From Candidatus Nanohalarchaeota archaeon (lineage in GTDB: Archaea > EX4484-52): a stretch of 6,992 nt of DNA. Below are positions 1-5,031 of this stretch, piece after piece (within the stretch, counting starts at the first letter, position 1; every line of letters starts with the position of its first letter). The position numbers and the translations under genes are program-made. The stretch lies in NCBI GenBank assembly GCA_030632385.1, contig DAOVUW010000046.1, forward strand, positions 1 to 6,992. Reading direction: 5' to 3'. The notes below the pieces were generated by a model. That model searched no databases and was not told the DNA's origin. It saw nothing but the letters and a program-made list of their open reading frames with translations.

Positions 1-2
1 CC

Positions 3-266
3 TATGAGCCATTTTATTGTAGTTTCTTTGTCTTTATTTGTTCTTGATGTAAAAAAACTGACAATATGTCCTTCCTCGTACCATTTGTTTATTTTATCTT
101 TTGCCCCGGGAAATTCCTGAGCAGTTTTCATTCTCTCTGGCTCTTCATTGGGAATATCTTCGCATATGACGCCATCTATATCAATGAGATAATTTTTTGT
201 TCCGATCTTGAGTTTTGGACTTGCTTTTTTGCCGTCTTTTGTTGTATCCATCAAAGTAGGTATCAT
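3..266 (-). CDS. HAD-superfamily hydrolase, N-terminal part (runs off the window)
   Basis: Only the first 88 codons are in the window; the gene continues past base 1. The visible protein has HAD motif I as D29-I-D31-G at the end of a hydrophobic strand (YLIDIDGVICED), followed by IPNEEPERM, and a motif II-like strand ending in T/S (SFFTSRT, residues 70-76). These are the nucleophile Asp, general acid Asp and phosphate-binding Ser/Thr of Mg-dependent phosphatases. Relatives carrying EDIPNEEPERM are often labelled 'phosphoheptose isomerase' in databases, which does not fit the HAD motifs. The ATG overlaps the upstream dehydrogenase stop as ATGA, so translation is probably coupled; a second in-frame ATG lies at 251. 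The neighbours, a phosphoglycerate dehydrogenase and an aminotransferase, make phosphoserine a reasonable substrate guess, but that is inference. HAD membership is fairly sure; the substrate is unknown. Confidence 0.8.
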   Translation of the reverse strand, partial: MIPTLMDTTKDGKKASPKLKIGTKNYLIDIDGVICEDIPNEEPERMKTAQEFPGAKDKINKWYEEGHIVSFFTSRTNKDKETTIKWLI

Positions 267-1210
267 AATTTATTTACAACATTAATCAATATCCTTTTTT
301 TCAAACCGTCAATCATCTGGTGTGCAATATCAATCGCTACATTTTCCTGTGCTTCTATTGTTGATGCACCCAAATGAGGGGTTGCAAGAACATCATCTAA
401 CTCAAGCAAAGGACTTTCAATGGATGGTTCATTTTCCCATACATCAATTGCTGCACCATTTACTTTTCTCGAATTTATTGCATCATAAAGTGCTTTTTCA
501 TTTATAAGTCCACCTCTGCCAACATTGATAATTCGAACATTATTTTTCATAAGTTCAAACTGCGGCTTGTCGATTATGTTTCTTGTTTTGTCAGTTAAAA
601 TCATATGGACGGTTATAAAATCAGATGTTTTCAAAAGTTCGTCAAATTCAACTTTTTTGACGTTTATTTTTTCCATTGTTTCTGCATCAATAAATGGGTC
701 ATATGCAATTATATTAAGCTTAAATCCCTGACATATCCCTGCAACAATTTTGCCGATTTTTCCAAGACCGATAATTCCAATTGTCTTATTTTTCAATTCA
801 ATACCGACAAATCTTTTTCTATCCCATTCTTTTCTATTCTTTAAAGAATGATGGGCTTTGTGTATATGCCTTGACAATGCAAGGATCATCGCCATAGTAT
901 GCTCTGCGGCAGAATTTATGTTTCCAAATGGTGTATTCATAACAATAATTCCTGCATTTGTTGCTGCAGGAATATCTATATTATCATATCCAACGCCTGC
1001 TCTTCCTATGATTTTAAGATTTTTCCCACTCTCAATAATTTTTTTTGTAACTTTAGTGGCACTTCTTACAATCAGTCCTTCATAATCTTTTATTATATTT
1101 ATTATTTCATCCTCGCTCAAACCTGTTTTGACATCTGCTGTCATTTCTTCTTCTGCATTTATCAAATCAACTGCTGTTTGAGATACTTTATCTGCAATAA
1201 GTACTTTCAT
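263..1210 (-). CDS. serA: D-3-phosphoglycerate dehydrogenase, short form (SerA type)
   Basis: A 315-residue NAD-dependent D-2-hydroxyacid dehydrogenase, cytosolic. It probably oxidises 3-phosphoglycerate to 3-phosphohydroxypyruvate, the first step of serine synthesis. Visible motifs are the substrate-domain signature GRAGVGYDNIDI (69-80), the Rossmann loop GLGKIG (148-153) with Asp171 after the second strand to hold the NAD ribose, catalytic Arg232 in NVGRGGLIN, Glu261 in WENEP and His279 in TPHLGAS. It ends just after the catalytic domain returns to the substrate domain, so it lacks the ASB and ACT regulatory domains of long archaeal SerA and is probably not feedback-inhibited through an ACT domain. 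The start lies 1 base after the aminotransferase stop, with a GAGGT ribosome site inside that gene. The TGA stop overlaps the next ATG. A related hydroxyacid or glyoxylate reductase is possible, but the aminotransferase neighbour favours SerA. Confidence 0.9.
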   Translation of the reverse strand: MKVLIADKVSQTAVDLINAEEEMTADVKTGLSEDEIINIIKDYEGLIVRSATKVTKKIIESGKNLKIIGRAGVGYDNIDIPAATNAGIIVMNTPFGNINSAAEHTMAMILALSRHIHKAHHSLKNRKEWDRKRFVGIELKNKTIGIIGLGKIGKIVAGICQGFKLNIIAYDPFIDAETMEKINVKKVEFDELLKTSDFITVHMILTDKTRNIIDKPQFELMKNNVRIINVGRGGLINEKALYDAINSRKVNGAAIDVWENEPSIESPLLELDDVLATPHLGASTIEAQENVAIDIAHQMIDGLKKRILINVVNKL

Positions 1211-1211
1211 A

Positions 1212-2333
1212 TCATTTACCTCTTTTAAATATTGTCTCTATTTCATTCAAATAATCTTGGATATCTGTCATCTGCATGTCCCCCATATGAGCAATCCTAA
1301 ATGTTGTTGGTTTGCCTTCCTGAGTTAATTTTTCATTTAATGTCCTGTATCCTGTATCTGCCAAATAACCTTTGTTTAACAGTTCCTGTTTTATTGATTT
1401 AAGATCAAATCCTTTTGTATTTGATATGCACGATACAGTATCAGACTCATATCCTAATTCAGAAAACATTTTCATTTCGTTTTCAACTGCCCAGTTTCTT
1501 ACAAAATCCGCCATTTGCCTGTGTCTTTTGAATCTATTTTCCAATCCCTCTTCATCTACAATATAATCCAACTGCTTCCTTAAAGCATATAAATGAGATA
1601 TTGAAGGAGTGTATGGAGTCTGATTTTTCTCATAGGTTTTTTGAAGTTCAAGCAAATCGAAATAATACCCTCTTGAGTCAATTGTTTTGGCACGTTCATA
1701 CGCTTTTTGACTCACTGAAGCTACTGAAAGTCCTGAAGGCAGAGCCATTGCTTTTTGAACAGAAGCAAGACATATATCAATGCCTAATTTATCAACTTCT
1801 ATTTTTGTTCCGCCCATCGAACTGACTGCATCCACCAAAAACAATACATCGGGATATTTTTTTACAATTTCTGAAATTTTCTCAATAGGATTAAATACCC
1901 CTGTTGATGTTTCGCAATGCGTTACACACACAGCATCGTATTCTCCTGTTTTTAATGCTTCATCAACCATCTGTGGTTTTATTGCTTTTCCATATTCCAC
2001 CTCAATTTTAGATGCCTGCTTGCCGCATGAAAGAGCAATCTTATACCATTTTTGAGAAAAAGCGCCGCAAACACAATTAATAACTTTTTTTGAAACACAA
2101 TTTCTTATTGCGGCTTCCATAAATCCAGAGCCTGATGATGTCGATACCAATACATCATTTTGTGTGTAAAATAATCGTTGAAGTTTTGGTTTTATTTGTC
2201 CAAAAAGTGAACTAAACTCTTCTGTTCTGTGTCCAATCATATGATGAGACATCTCTTCTAAAATTTCTTTCCTGACTTCTGTTGGACCGGGAATGAAAAG
2301 TTTTTTGTGATTTTTTATTTCTGACATAATCAA
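1212..2333 (-). CDS. Class V PLP aminotransferase (alanine-glyoxylate / serine-pyruvate type; likely phosphoserine transaminase)
   Basis: A 373-residue fold-type I PLP enzyme of the class V group that includes alanine-glyoxylate and serine-pyruvate aminotransferases. Visible are the N-terminal substrate loop FIPGPTEV (13-20), the phosphate/PLP loop STSSGSG (64-70), the cofactor Asp168 in LVDAVSSMGG, the Schiff-base Lys194 in ASVQKAMALPSG, and Arg347 in FRIAHMG for the substrate carboxylate. Some archaea use enzymes of this type instead of SerC. With SerA directly downstream, conversion of phosphohydroxypyruvate to phosphoserine is the likely role, but glyoxylate transamination cannot be excluded. 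The start is uncertain: TTG at 2333 lies 6 bases after a GAGG ribosome site (2340-2343), whereas ATG at 2327 (residue 3) lies 12 bases after it. A small dyad sits upstream. Confidence 0.88.
   Translation of the reverse strand: MIMSEIKNHKKLFIPGPTEVRKEILEEMSHHMIGHRTEEFSSLFGQIKPKLQRLFYTQNDVLVSTSSGSGFMEAAIRNCVSKKVINCVCGAFSQKWYKIALSCGKQASKIEVEYGKAIKPQMVDEALKTGEYDAVCVTHCETSTGVFNPIEKISEIVKKYPDVLFLVDAVSSMGGTKIEVDKLGIDICLASVQKAMALPSGLSVASVSQKAYERAKTIDSRGYYFDLLELQKTYEKNQTPYTPSISHLYALRKQLDYIVDEEGLENRFKRHRQMADFVRNWAVENEMKMFSELGYESDTVSCISNTKGFDLKSIKQELLNKGYLADTGYRTLNEKLTQEGKPTTFRIAHMGDMQMTDIQDYLNEIETIFKRGK
1218..1222 (-). promoter_or_regulatory. Ribosome binding site of serA, inside the aminotransferase gene
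   Basis: GAGGT lies 7 bases before the serA ATG and overlaps the last codons (Arg-Gly) of the aminotransferase. It matches the archaeal anti-Shine-Dalgarno sequence and supports both the ATG at 1210 and translational coupling of the two genes. Confidence 0.65.
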
Positions 2334-2339
2334 TCATTT

Positions 2340-2343
2340 CCTC
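2340..2343 (-). promoter_or_regulatory. Ribosome binding site of the aminotransferase gene
   Basis: GAGG is 6 bases from the TTG at 2333 and 12 bases from the ATG at 2327. The spacing favours the TTG start, codon preference favours the ATG; the sequence does not settle it. Confidence 0.5.
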
Positions 2344-2355
2344 TTATTATCCTGA

Positions 2356-2378
2356 ACTGTATCTTTGGTCAATACAGT
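2356..2378. promoter_or_regulatory. Dyad / hairpin in the leader of the serine gene cluster
   Basis: ACTGTAT and ATACAGT form a perfect 7-base-pair inverted repeat around a 9-base loop. The pairing can be extended by TGA(A)/(T)TCA if three bases (AAG) bulge on the right side. It lies between the end of the uL5 reading frame and the ribosome site of the aminotransferase, where an operator or an RNA hairpin could control the three-gene cluster. No specific regulator is recognised. Confidence 0.35.
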
Positions 2379-2388
2379 AAGTTCAATT

Positions 2389-2481
2389 TTATTCAACTAC
2401 AACATTAAAATTCTTTTTAAAAAAATCAATTGATTCATCTTGTGATATTCTAATAGAATGTGGTATTTTTCCTGTTTTTCA
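2389..2481 (-). other. Stranded C-terminal tail of uL5 after the in-frame UGA
   Basis: Starting at the UGA, the same frame continues for 29 codons to a TAA. It encodes KTGKIPHSIRISQDESIDFF and then KKNFNVVVE. This matches the normal archaeal uL5 ending: a basic run, a KIP..(H)RI turn, then a helix of the type (T/S)(K/Q)(E/D)EAIEFLKEKFNV. No other stop or frameshift occurs. A single change at the UGA (for example CGA or AGA to TGA) would join the two parts seamlessly. Confidence 0.85.
2413..2425 (-). promoter_or_regulatory. Possible TATA box for the serine gene cluster
   Basis: Read on the minus strand this is a T-run followed by an A-run inside the last codons of the uL5 C-terminal tail. A start about 25 bases downstream would give a leader of roughly 60 bases that includes the dyad at 2356-2378. 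AT-rich coding sequence makes chance matches common, so this is weak. Confidence 0.25.
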
Positions 2482-2970
2482 TCTTCTTCGTTTTAGTCTA
2501 TATCCACCTCTTGAAAGTGTTGAATTTACATTAAAACCAAAAATTCCTATCGTAGGATCAAATTCTTCTCCCTCAACATCAAGATGTTCTTTTATGCCAA
2601 AACTGACATTTCCATTGCTATCAAAACATGATTTTTTGAGTTTATTCTCAACTCCTGTAAGTGTTTTTGTAAGGAATTTTTCTGCTTTTTCATCTCTTAG
2701 TGTTACTTTTATTCCTATGTCTAAACCTTTTCTCAATCGAAATGTTCTTGCTTTTCTTGTTGATTTTGTTCGCACAGGTTGTGATCCTGTTAGTTTTTCT
2801 GCAAGTTTGTACACTCTTTCTACAACTTCTCCGCTTTCTTTTAACCCGATGTTTAAAACAACTTTTTCAAGTTTTATCATTCTCATTGGGTTTTTTGTTT
2901 TGTCCTTTACATCTTTAACAGTTTTCTTAGTCTCTGTGATTTTTTTTTTCTTCGCAACTTTTGTTTCCAT
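2479..2970 (-). CDS. rpl5: Archaeal ribosomal protein uL5 (L5), ended early by an in-frame UGA
   Basis: uL5 binds 5S rRNA and helps form the central protuberance of the large subunit. From the ATG at 2970 it has 163 residues. Residues 1-26 are a Lys-rich extension. The canonical start follows as NPMRMIKLEKVVLNIGLKESG (27-47), with PVRTKS (65-70), RLRKGLDIGIKVTLR (78-92), SFGIKEH (123-129), DPTIGIFG (138-145) and RGGYRLKRRR (154-163). A GTGAT ribosome site lies 4 bases upstream. An upstream TTG at 3012 would overlap the eS4 end and is less likely. The frame stops at UGA (2481-2479) inside the basic run, but the same frame then encodes the usual C-terminal helix for 29 codons. The true product is therefore probably about 193 residues, through readthrough, recoding or correction of a base error, or else uL5 is truly truncated. 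It follows eS4, as in archaeal ribosomal operons. Confidence 0.92.
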   Translation of the reverse strand: METKVAKKKKITETKKTVKDVKDKTKNPMRMIKLEKVVLNIGLKESGEVVERVYKLAEKLTGSQPVRTKSTRKARTFRLRKGLDIGIKVTLRDEKAEKFLTKTLTGVENKLKKSCFDSNGNVSFGIKEHLDVEGEEFDPTIGIFGFNVNSTLSRGGYRLKRRR

Positions 2971-2974
2971 ATCT

Positions 2975-2979
2975 ATCAC
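2975..2979 (-). promoter_or_regulatory. Ribosome binding site deciding the uL5 start
   Basis: GTGAT, complementary to the archaeal 16S 3' tail, lies in the 10-base gap after the eS4 stop and 4 bases before the ATG at 2970. It favours that ATG over the TTG at 3012, which has to overlap the eS4 coding end. Confidence 0.5.
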
Positions 2980-2980
2980 A

Positions 2981-3688
2981 TTATACAACAAGTATAGGTT
3001 TCTTTTCTCCAATTACAAAAACATACGGCTTTATTGTGATGTGTTCTTCGTCTTCTGTTTTTATTACATAAAGAGGTGGTTTAAATCCTTTTGTTGTTTG
3101 AACATCAATAACTGTTCCTACCAGACCTTTGTTTTTACCATCTGTTATCATTACAGAAGCATCTTTATTCAAAGGCAGGTGTTTTTTTATTTTCTGCTCC
3201 GGGACAGATATTTGCAGACTGTCTCCCAGTTTATAATTTGAAACATTTTTATCTTTTGAATCAATAAGTATATTTCTTCCGTCATGTAAACTCACTTGTA
3301 TTATTCCTTTTTTTCCTTTTTTCTTTCCTGTAATCTGGCATATTTTGTCATTGCCTTCTTTTTTATCGATTAGAATTAAAGTTAGTTTTTTGTCTTTTAT
3401 TGAAACCCTGTAAAATTCATCCATTTTTGGAATTGATAAAACATCCATAAAGCCAACGCCGAGTTTAGAATTTGTCCTTACTTTCCCGTCAAGCAATATT
3501 TCTCTTTTAGAAATGATTCTTTTTGCTTCTTTTGTAATAGAGGCATATTTTAAAATATCTTTTAATACCACAGATAAAGGAATGCTGTTTTCTGCCTTGT
3601 GAGGCCCGGGGCTCACACTAATCGAAAATTTTAATTCCTTTCCTTTTTGTCTATAACTGTCCGGTGCTATTAATCTTTTTAGATGCAT
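2981..3688 (-). CDS. rps4e: Ribosomal protein eS4 (S4e), small subunit
   Basis: A 235-residue small-subunit protein found in archaea and eukaryotes. The N-terminus MHLKRLIAPDSY is the family signature, followed by SPGPHKAENSIPLSVVLKDIL (26-46). The S4 RNA-binding fold spans about 40-95 and includes AKRIISKREILLDGKVRTN and GFMDVLSIPK. A central beta domain follows, and a KOW-like segment lies near 176-205 (ASVMITDGKNKGLVGTVIDV). The end VFVIGEKKPILVV is typical, so the gene looks complete. There is no ribosome site before the ATG at 3688; a TATA box about 25 bases upstream suggests a leaderless mRNA. In most archaea eS4 is internal to a long operon (uS17-uL14-uL24-eS4-uL5-uS14-uS8). Here it is the first gene and only uL5 follows. 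Confidence 0.96.
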   Translation of the reverse strand: MHLKRLIAPDSYRQKGKELKFSISVSPGPHKAENSIPLSVVLKDILKYASITKEAKRIISKREILLDGKVRTNSKLGVGFMDVLSIPKMDEFYRVSIKDKKLTLILIDKKEGNDKICQITGKKKGKKGIIQVSLHDGRNILIDSKDKNVSNYKLGDSLQISVPEQKIKKHLPLNKDASVMITDGKNKGLVGTVIDVQTTKGFKPPLYVIKTEDEEHITIKPYVFVIGEKKPILVV

Positions 3689-3737
3689 ATAATTAGTTTT
3701 ACAATTAGTTTTAAAAATGTATTATTTGAATTAAAAT
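3689..3737. promoter_or_regulatory. Divergent promoter of eS4 and the PfkB kinase sharing one palindromic TATA box
   Basis: The 49-base gap between the two start codons holds TTTTAAAA at 3709-3716, which reads the same on both strands. Its centre lies 24-26 bases from the first base of each ATG, the normal distance from an archaeal TATA box to the transcription start. Neither gene has a ribosome site. Both transcripts would then start at or within a base or two of the ATG. A 10-base direct repeat AATTAGTTTT (3691-3700 and 3703-3712, 12-base period) lies on the eS4 side. Confidence 0.6.
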
Positions 3738-4637
3738 ATGGAAATGATAATTGTAGGCTCAGTTGCCTTTGATTCTATTGAAACACCCTATGGAAAAAAA
3801 GAGAAATTATTGGGCGGTTCCGCTGTTTACGCGTCTTTAGCCGCTTCTCTTCGCACAAACCCGGGAATTGTCGGCGTAGTGGGAGAAGATTTTGAAGATG
3901 CACATTATGATTTTTTAAAATCAAAAAATGTAGATACTTCCGGCGTTGTAAAAGATAAAGGAAATACTTTCAACTGGGGCGGCAAATATGAAGAGGATAT
4001 GGCCCAGGCATACACTCTGCACACTCATTTAAATGTTTTCGAGGATTTCAACCCGAAAATAAATGACGATTACAAAAAAGCAGGCTATCTGTTTTTGGCA
4101 AATATAGACCCTCCTTTGCAATTGGCTGTATTAAACCAAATGACTGATTTAAAATTCGTTCTTCTCGACACAATGAATCTATGGATTGACATCAAAAAAG
4201 AAGAGTTGCTAAATGTCGTAAAAAAAGTCAACGCGATTTCAATAAACGATACAGAAGCAAGACAATTAAGCGGAGAATGGAATTTAATCAAAGCAGGAAC
4301 GATTCTGCAGGAAATAGGTCCTGAACTCGTGCTGATAAAAAAAGGAGAAAACGGGACAATAGTATTTTATAAAAACAATTATTTCATCGCTCCCGGCTAT
4401 CCCACAACAGCTACAACAGATCCAACAGGAGCAGGTGATTCCTTTGCGGGTGGTTTCTTGAGCTATCTTGCCAAAGAAAACACGGTCGATTTCGAAACAA
4501 TAAAGAAGGCTACTGTATGGGGAAACATGATTGCCTCCTTTACCGTAGAAGGCTTTGGCGTTGAAAAACTGAAGACCTTAACTCAAGAAGATATTTCAAA
4601 AAGAATTGATGATTTTAAAAAAATGATTTCTTTTTAA
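3738..4637 (+). CDS. PfkB-family carbohydrate kinase
   Basis: A 299-residue ribokinase-fold sugar kinase, cytosolic, transferring phosphate from ATP to an unidentified sugar or nucleoside. It starts MEMIIVGSVAFDSIETPYG; the substrate-binding glycines are GGSAVYASLAAS (26-37). NDTE (170-173) is the Mg-phosphate motif, KKGENG (201-206) precedes the nucleotide site, and DPTGAGDSFAGGFL (228-241) is PfkB signature 2 with the anion hole and the catalytic base Asp234. Length and domain order are normal. The ATG at 3738 fits a leaderless start from the shared TATA box; ATG at 3744 (residue 3) is an alternative. Close-looking kinases (SVAFDS.ETP.G, LNVFEDFNP, DTMN.WI) are known to me from bacteria, so an old transfer is possible. 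Its last bases overlap the tRNA promoter. Confidence 0.92.
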   Translation: MEMIIVGSVAFDSIETPYGKKEKLLGGSAVYASLAASLRTNPGIVGVVGEDFEDAHYDFLKSKNVDTSGVVKDKGNTFNWGGKYEEDMAQAYTLHTHLNVFEDFNPKINDDYKKAGYLFLANIDPPLQLAVLNQMTDLKFVLLDTMNLWIDIKKEELLNVVKKVNAISINDTEARQLSGEWNLIKAGTILQEIGPELVLIKKGENGTIVFYKNNYFIAPGYPTTATTDPTGAGDSFAGGFLSYLAKENTVDFETIKKATVWGNMIASFTVEGFGVEKLKTLTQEDISKRIDDFKKMISF

Positions 4638-4642
4638 ATATA
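4631..4642 (+). promoter_or_regulatory. TATA box of the tRNA-Leu gene
   Basis: TTTTTAAATATA overlaps the kinase stop codon (TAA at 4635-4637) and is centred about 25 bases before the tRNA 5' end, the classic archaeal tRNA promoter arrangement. The tRNA therefore likely has its own promoter despite sitting directly behind the kinase. Confidence 0.7.
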
Positions 4643-4661
4643 GTAAACAAATAACTTTTAC

Positions 4662-4744
4662 GCAGGGGTACCCGAGCGGCTAAAGGGGCAGGACTTAAGA
4701 TCCTGTAGTGCAGACTTTCGTGGGTTCGAATCCCTCCCCCTGCA
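4662..4744 (+). tRNA. tRNA-Leu, anticodon UAA
   Basis: An 83-base class II tRNA. The acceptor stem GCAGGGG (4662-4668) pairs with CCCCTGC (4737-4743), the discriminator base is A4744 and no CCA is encoded. The D stem is CCC/GGG (4671-4673 with 4685-4687). The anticodon stem CAGGA/TCCTG encloses the loop CTTAAGA, with UAA at 4696-4698, reading UUA and probably UUG. The long variable arm (4706-4719) and discriminator A are leucine hallmarks. The T loop is TTCGAAT, and the T stem 4720-4724/4732-4736 has one T-T mismatch at the second pair (4721/4735). There is no intron. Confidence 0.95.
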
Positions 4745-4804
4745 TGTTTCGGTAGTGAACAAAGGAATTTCTTTTTAGGAAATTCCGCAGTGAGCATCGA
4801 AACA
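4745..4804 (+). ncRNA. Possible structured RNA abutting tRNA-Leu
   Basis: The segment starts at the base after the tRNA. TGTTTCG (4745-4751) pairs perfectly with CGAAACA (4798-4804), and GGAATTTC (4764-4771) pairs with GAAATTCC (4779-4786) around the loop TTTTTAG. Between them GTGAAC (4755-4760) faces GTGAGC (4790-4795), giving G-C, U-G, G-A, A-G, A-U and C-G, a tandem G-A motif of the kind that L7Ae-type proteins bind in kink-turns. Processing of the tRNA 3' end would release it. No known RNA family is recognised; it could also be a transcription-end structure. Confidence 0.35.
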
Positions 4805-4815
4805 CCTTGAAAAGC

Positions 4816-4828
4816 CGAGTATAACTCG
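4816..4828 (+). repeat. Short hairpin CGAGT-ATA-ACTCG
   Basis: A 5-base-pair perfect inverted repeat with a 3-base loop, enclosed by CCTT (4805-4808) and AAGG (4836-4839), which could pair as an outer stem. It may belong to the same transcript as the tRNA and the fold at 4745-4804. Confidence 0.3.
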
Positions 4829-4849
4829 TAAGAAGAAGGATTTTCATGG

Positions 4850-4856
4850 TTTTTTT
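4850..4856 (+). terminator. T-run, probable end of the tRNA-Leu transcript
   Basis: Seven consecutive T on the plus strand, 106 bases after the tRNA. Archaeal RNA polymerase stops at such runs without needing a hairpin. The hairpin at 4816-4828 lies upstream. Confidence 0.4.
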
Positions 4857-4890
4857 CTGTATGTATTTTGCGTAAGACTACAGAAAAAAA
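4850..4890. repeat. 12-base-pair perfect inverted repeat
   Basis: TTTTTTTCTGTA (4850-4861) is the exact reverse complement of TACAGAAAAAAA (4879-4890), with a 17-base loop. The arm contains a T-run on either strand, so it could stop transcription from both sides: the tRNA from the left and the orphan gene at 5032-5766 from the right. Confidence 0.6.
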
Positions 4891-4927
4891 TTCGTAAGCG
4901 TAAGAGAAAATTAAGTTATAATGATAT

Positions 4928-4989
4928 ATTATATTAGGAGATTATATGTAATAAAGTACATTTAATCTCTTGTTATATTCAATAAAATT
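4928..4989 (+). repeat. Imperfect palindrome A with shared right edge (attC-like)
   Basis: The arms at 4936-4950 and 4957-4971 pair over 15 positions with one G-T wobble and one T-T mismatch around a 6-base loop (ATAAAG). Weaker pairing continues outward to about 4928/4979. The right edge GTTATATTCAATAAAATT (4972-4989) recurs at palindrome B with 16 of 18 bases identical and in the same orientation. With the rest of 4745-5031 this fills the gene-free stretch after the tRNA; no further open frame of note was seen there. Confidence 0.45.
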
Positions 4990-5031
4990 ACCATTTCTTA
5001 GAAAGGACAAGGCTTTCAAAATACTTGTTAA

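Larger units (their letters stand above)
4827..4904 (+). repeat. Four copies of CGTAAG
   Basis: CGTAAG occurs at 4827-4832, 4871-4876, 4893-4898 and 4899-4904, the last two in tandem. Four copies in under 80 AT-rich bases is more than expected by chance, but no function is evident. Confidence 0.35.

Noticed and set aside
66..377. Plus-strand open frame of 103 codons
   Set aside because: It runs opposite the HAD and SerA genes, which have clear motifs; the composition is that of a shadow frame.
2479..2481. Selenocysteine at the uL5 UGA
   Set aside because: uL5 has no redox role, relatives have a basic residue here, and no SECIS-like element is apparent; a simple substitution or readthrough explains it better.
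1212..2481. Genome-wide reassignment of UGA to an amino acid
   Set aside because: The aminotransferase and serA both end at UGA exactly where the family ends, one in an ATGA overlap, and the Trp codons I checked are UGG, so UGA works as a stop here.
2971..3012. Upstream TTG start giving uL5 14 more residues
   Set aside because: It would overlap the eS4 end by about 30 bases and has a weaker case than the ATG at 2970, which is preceded by GTGAT.
2594..3241. Long plus-strand open frame (215 codons) opposite uL5 and eS4
   Set aside because: It is antisense to two certain ribosomal protein genes, has low-complexity Phe/Ser/Leu composition caused by Lys-rich codons on the other strand, and shows no motifs.
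4615..4797. Minus-strand open frame of 60 codons containing GGGIRTHES
   Set aside because: This is the well-known spurious protein produced by reading the reverse strand of a tRNA-Leu or tRNA-Ser gene.
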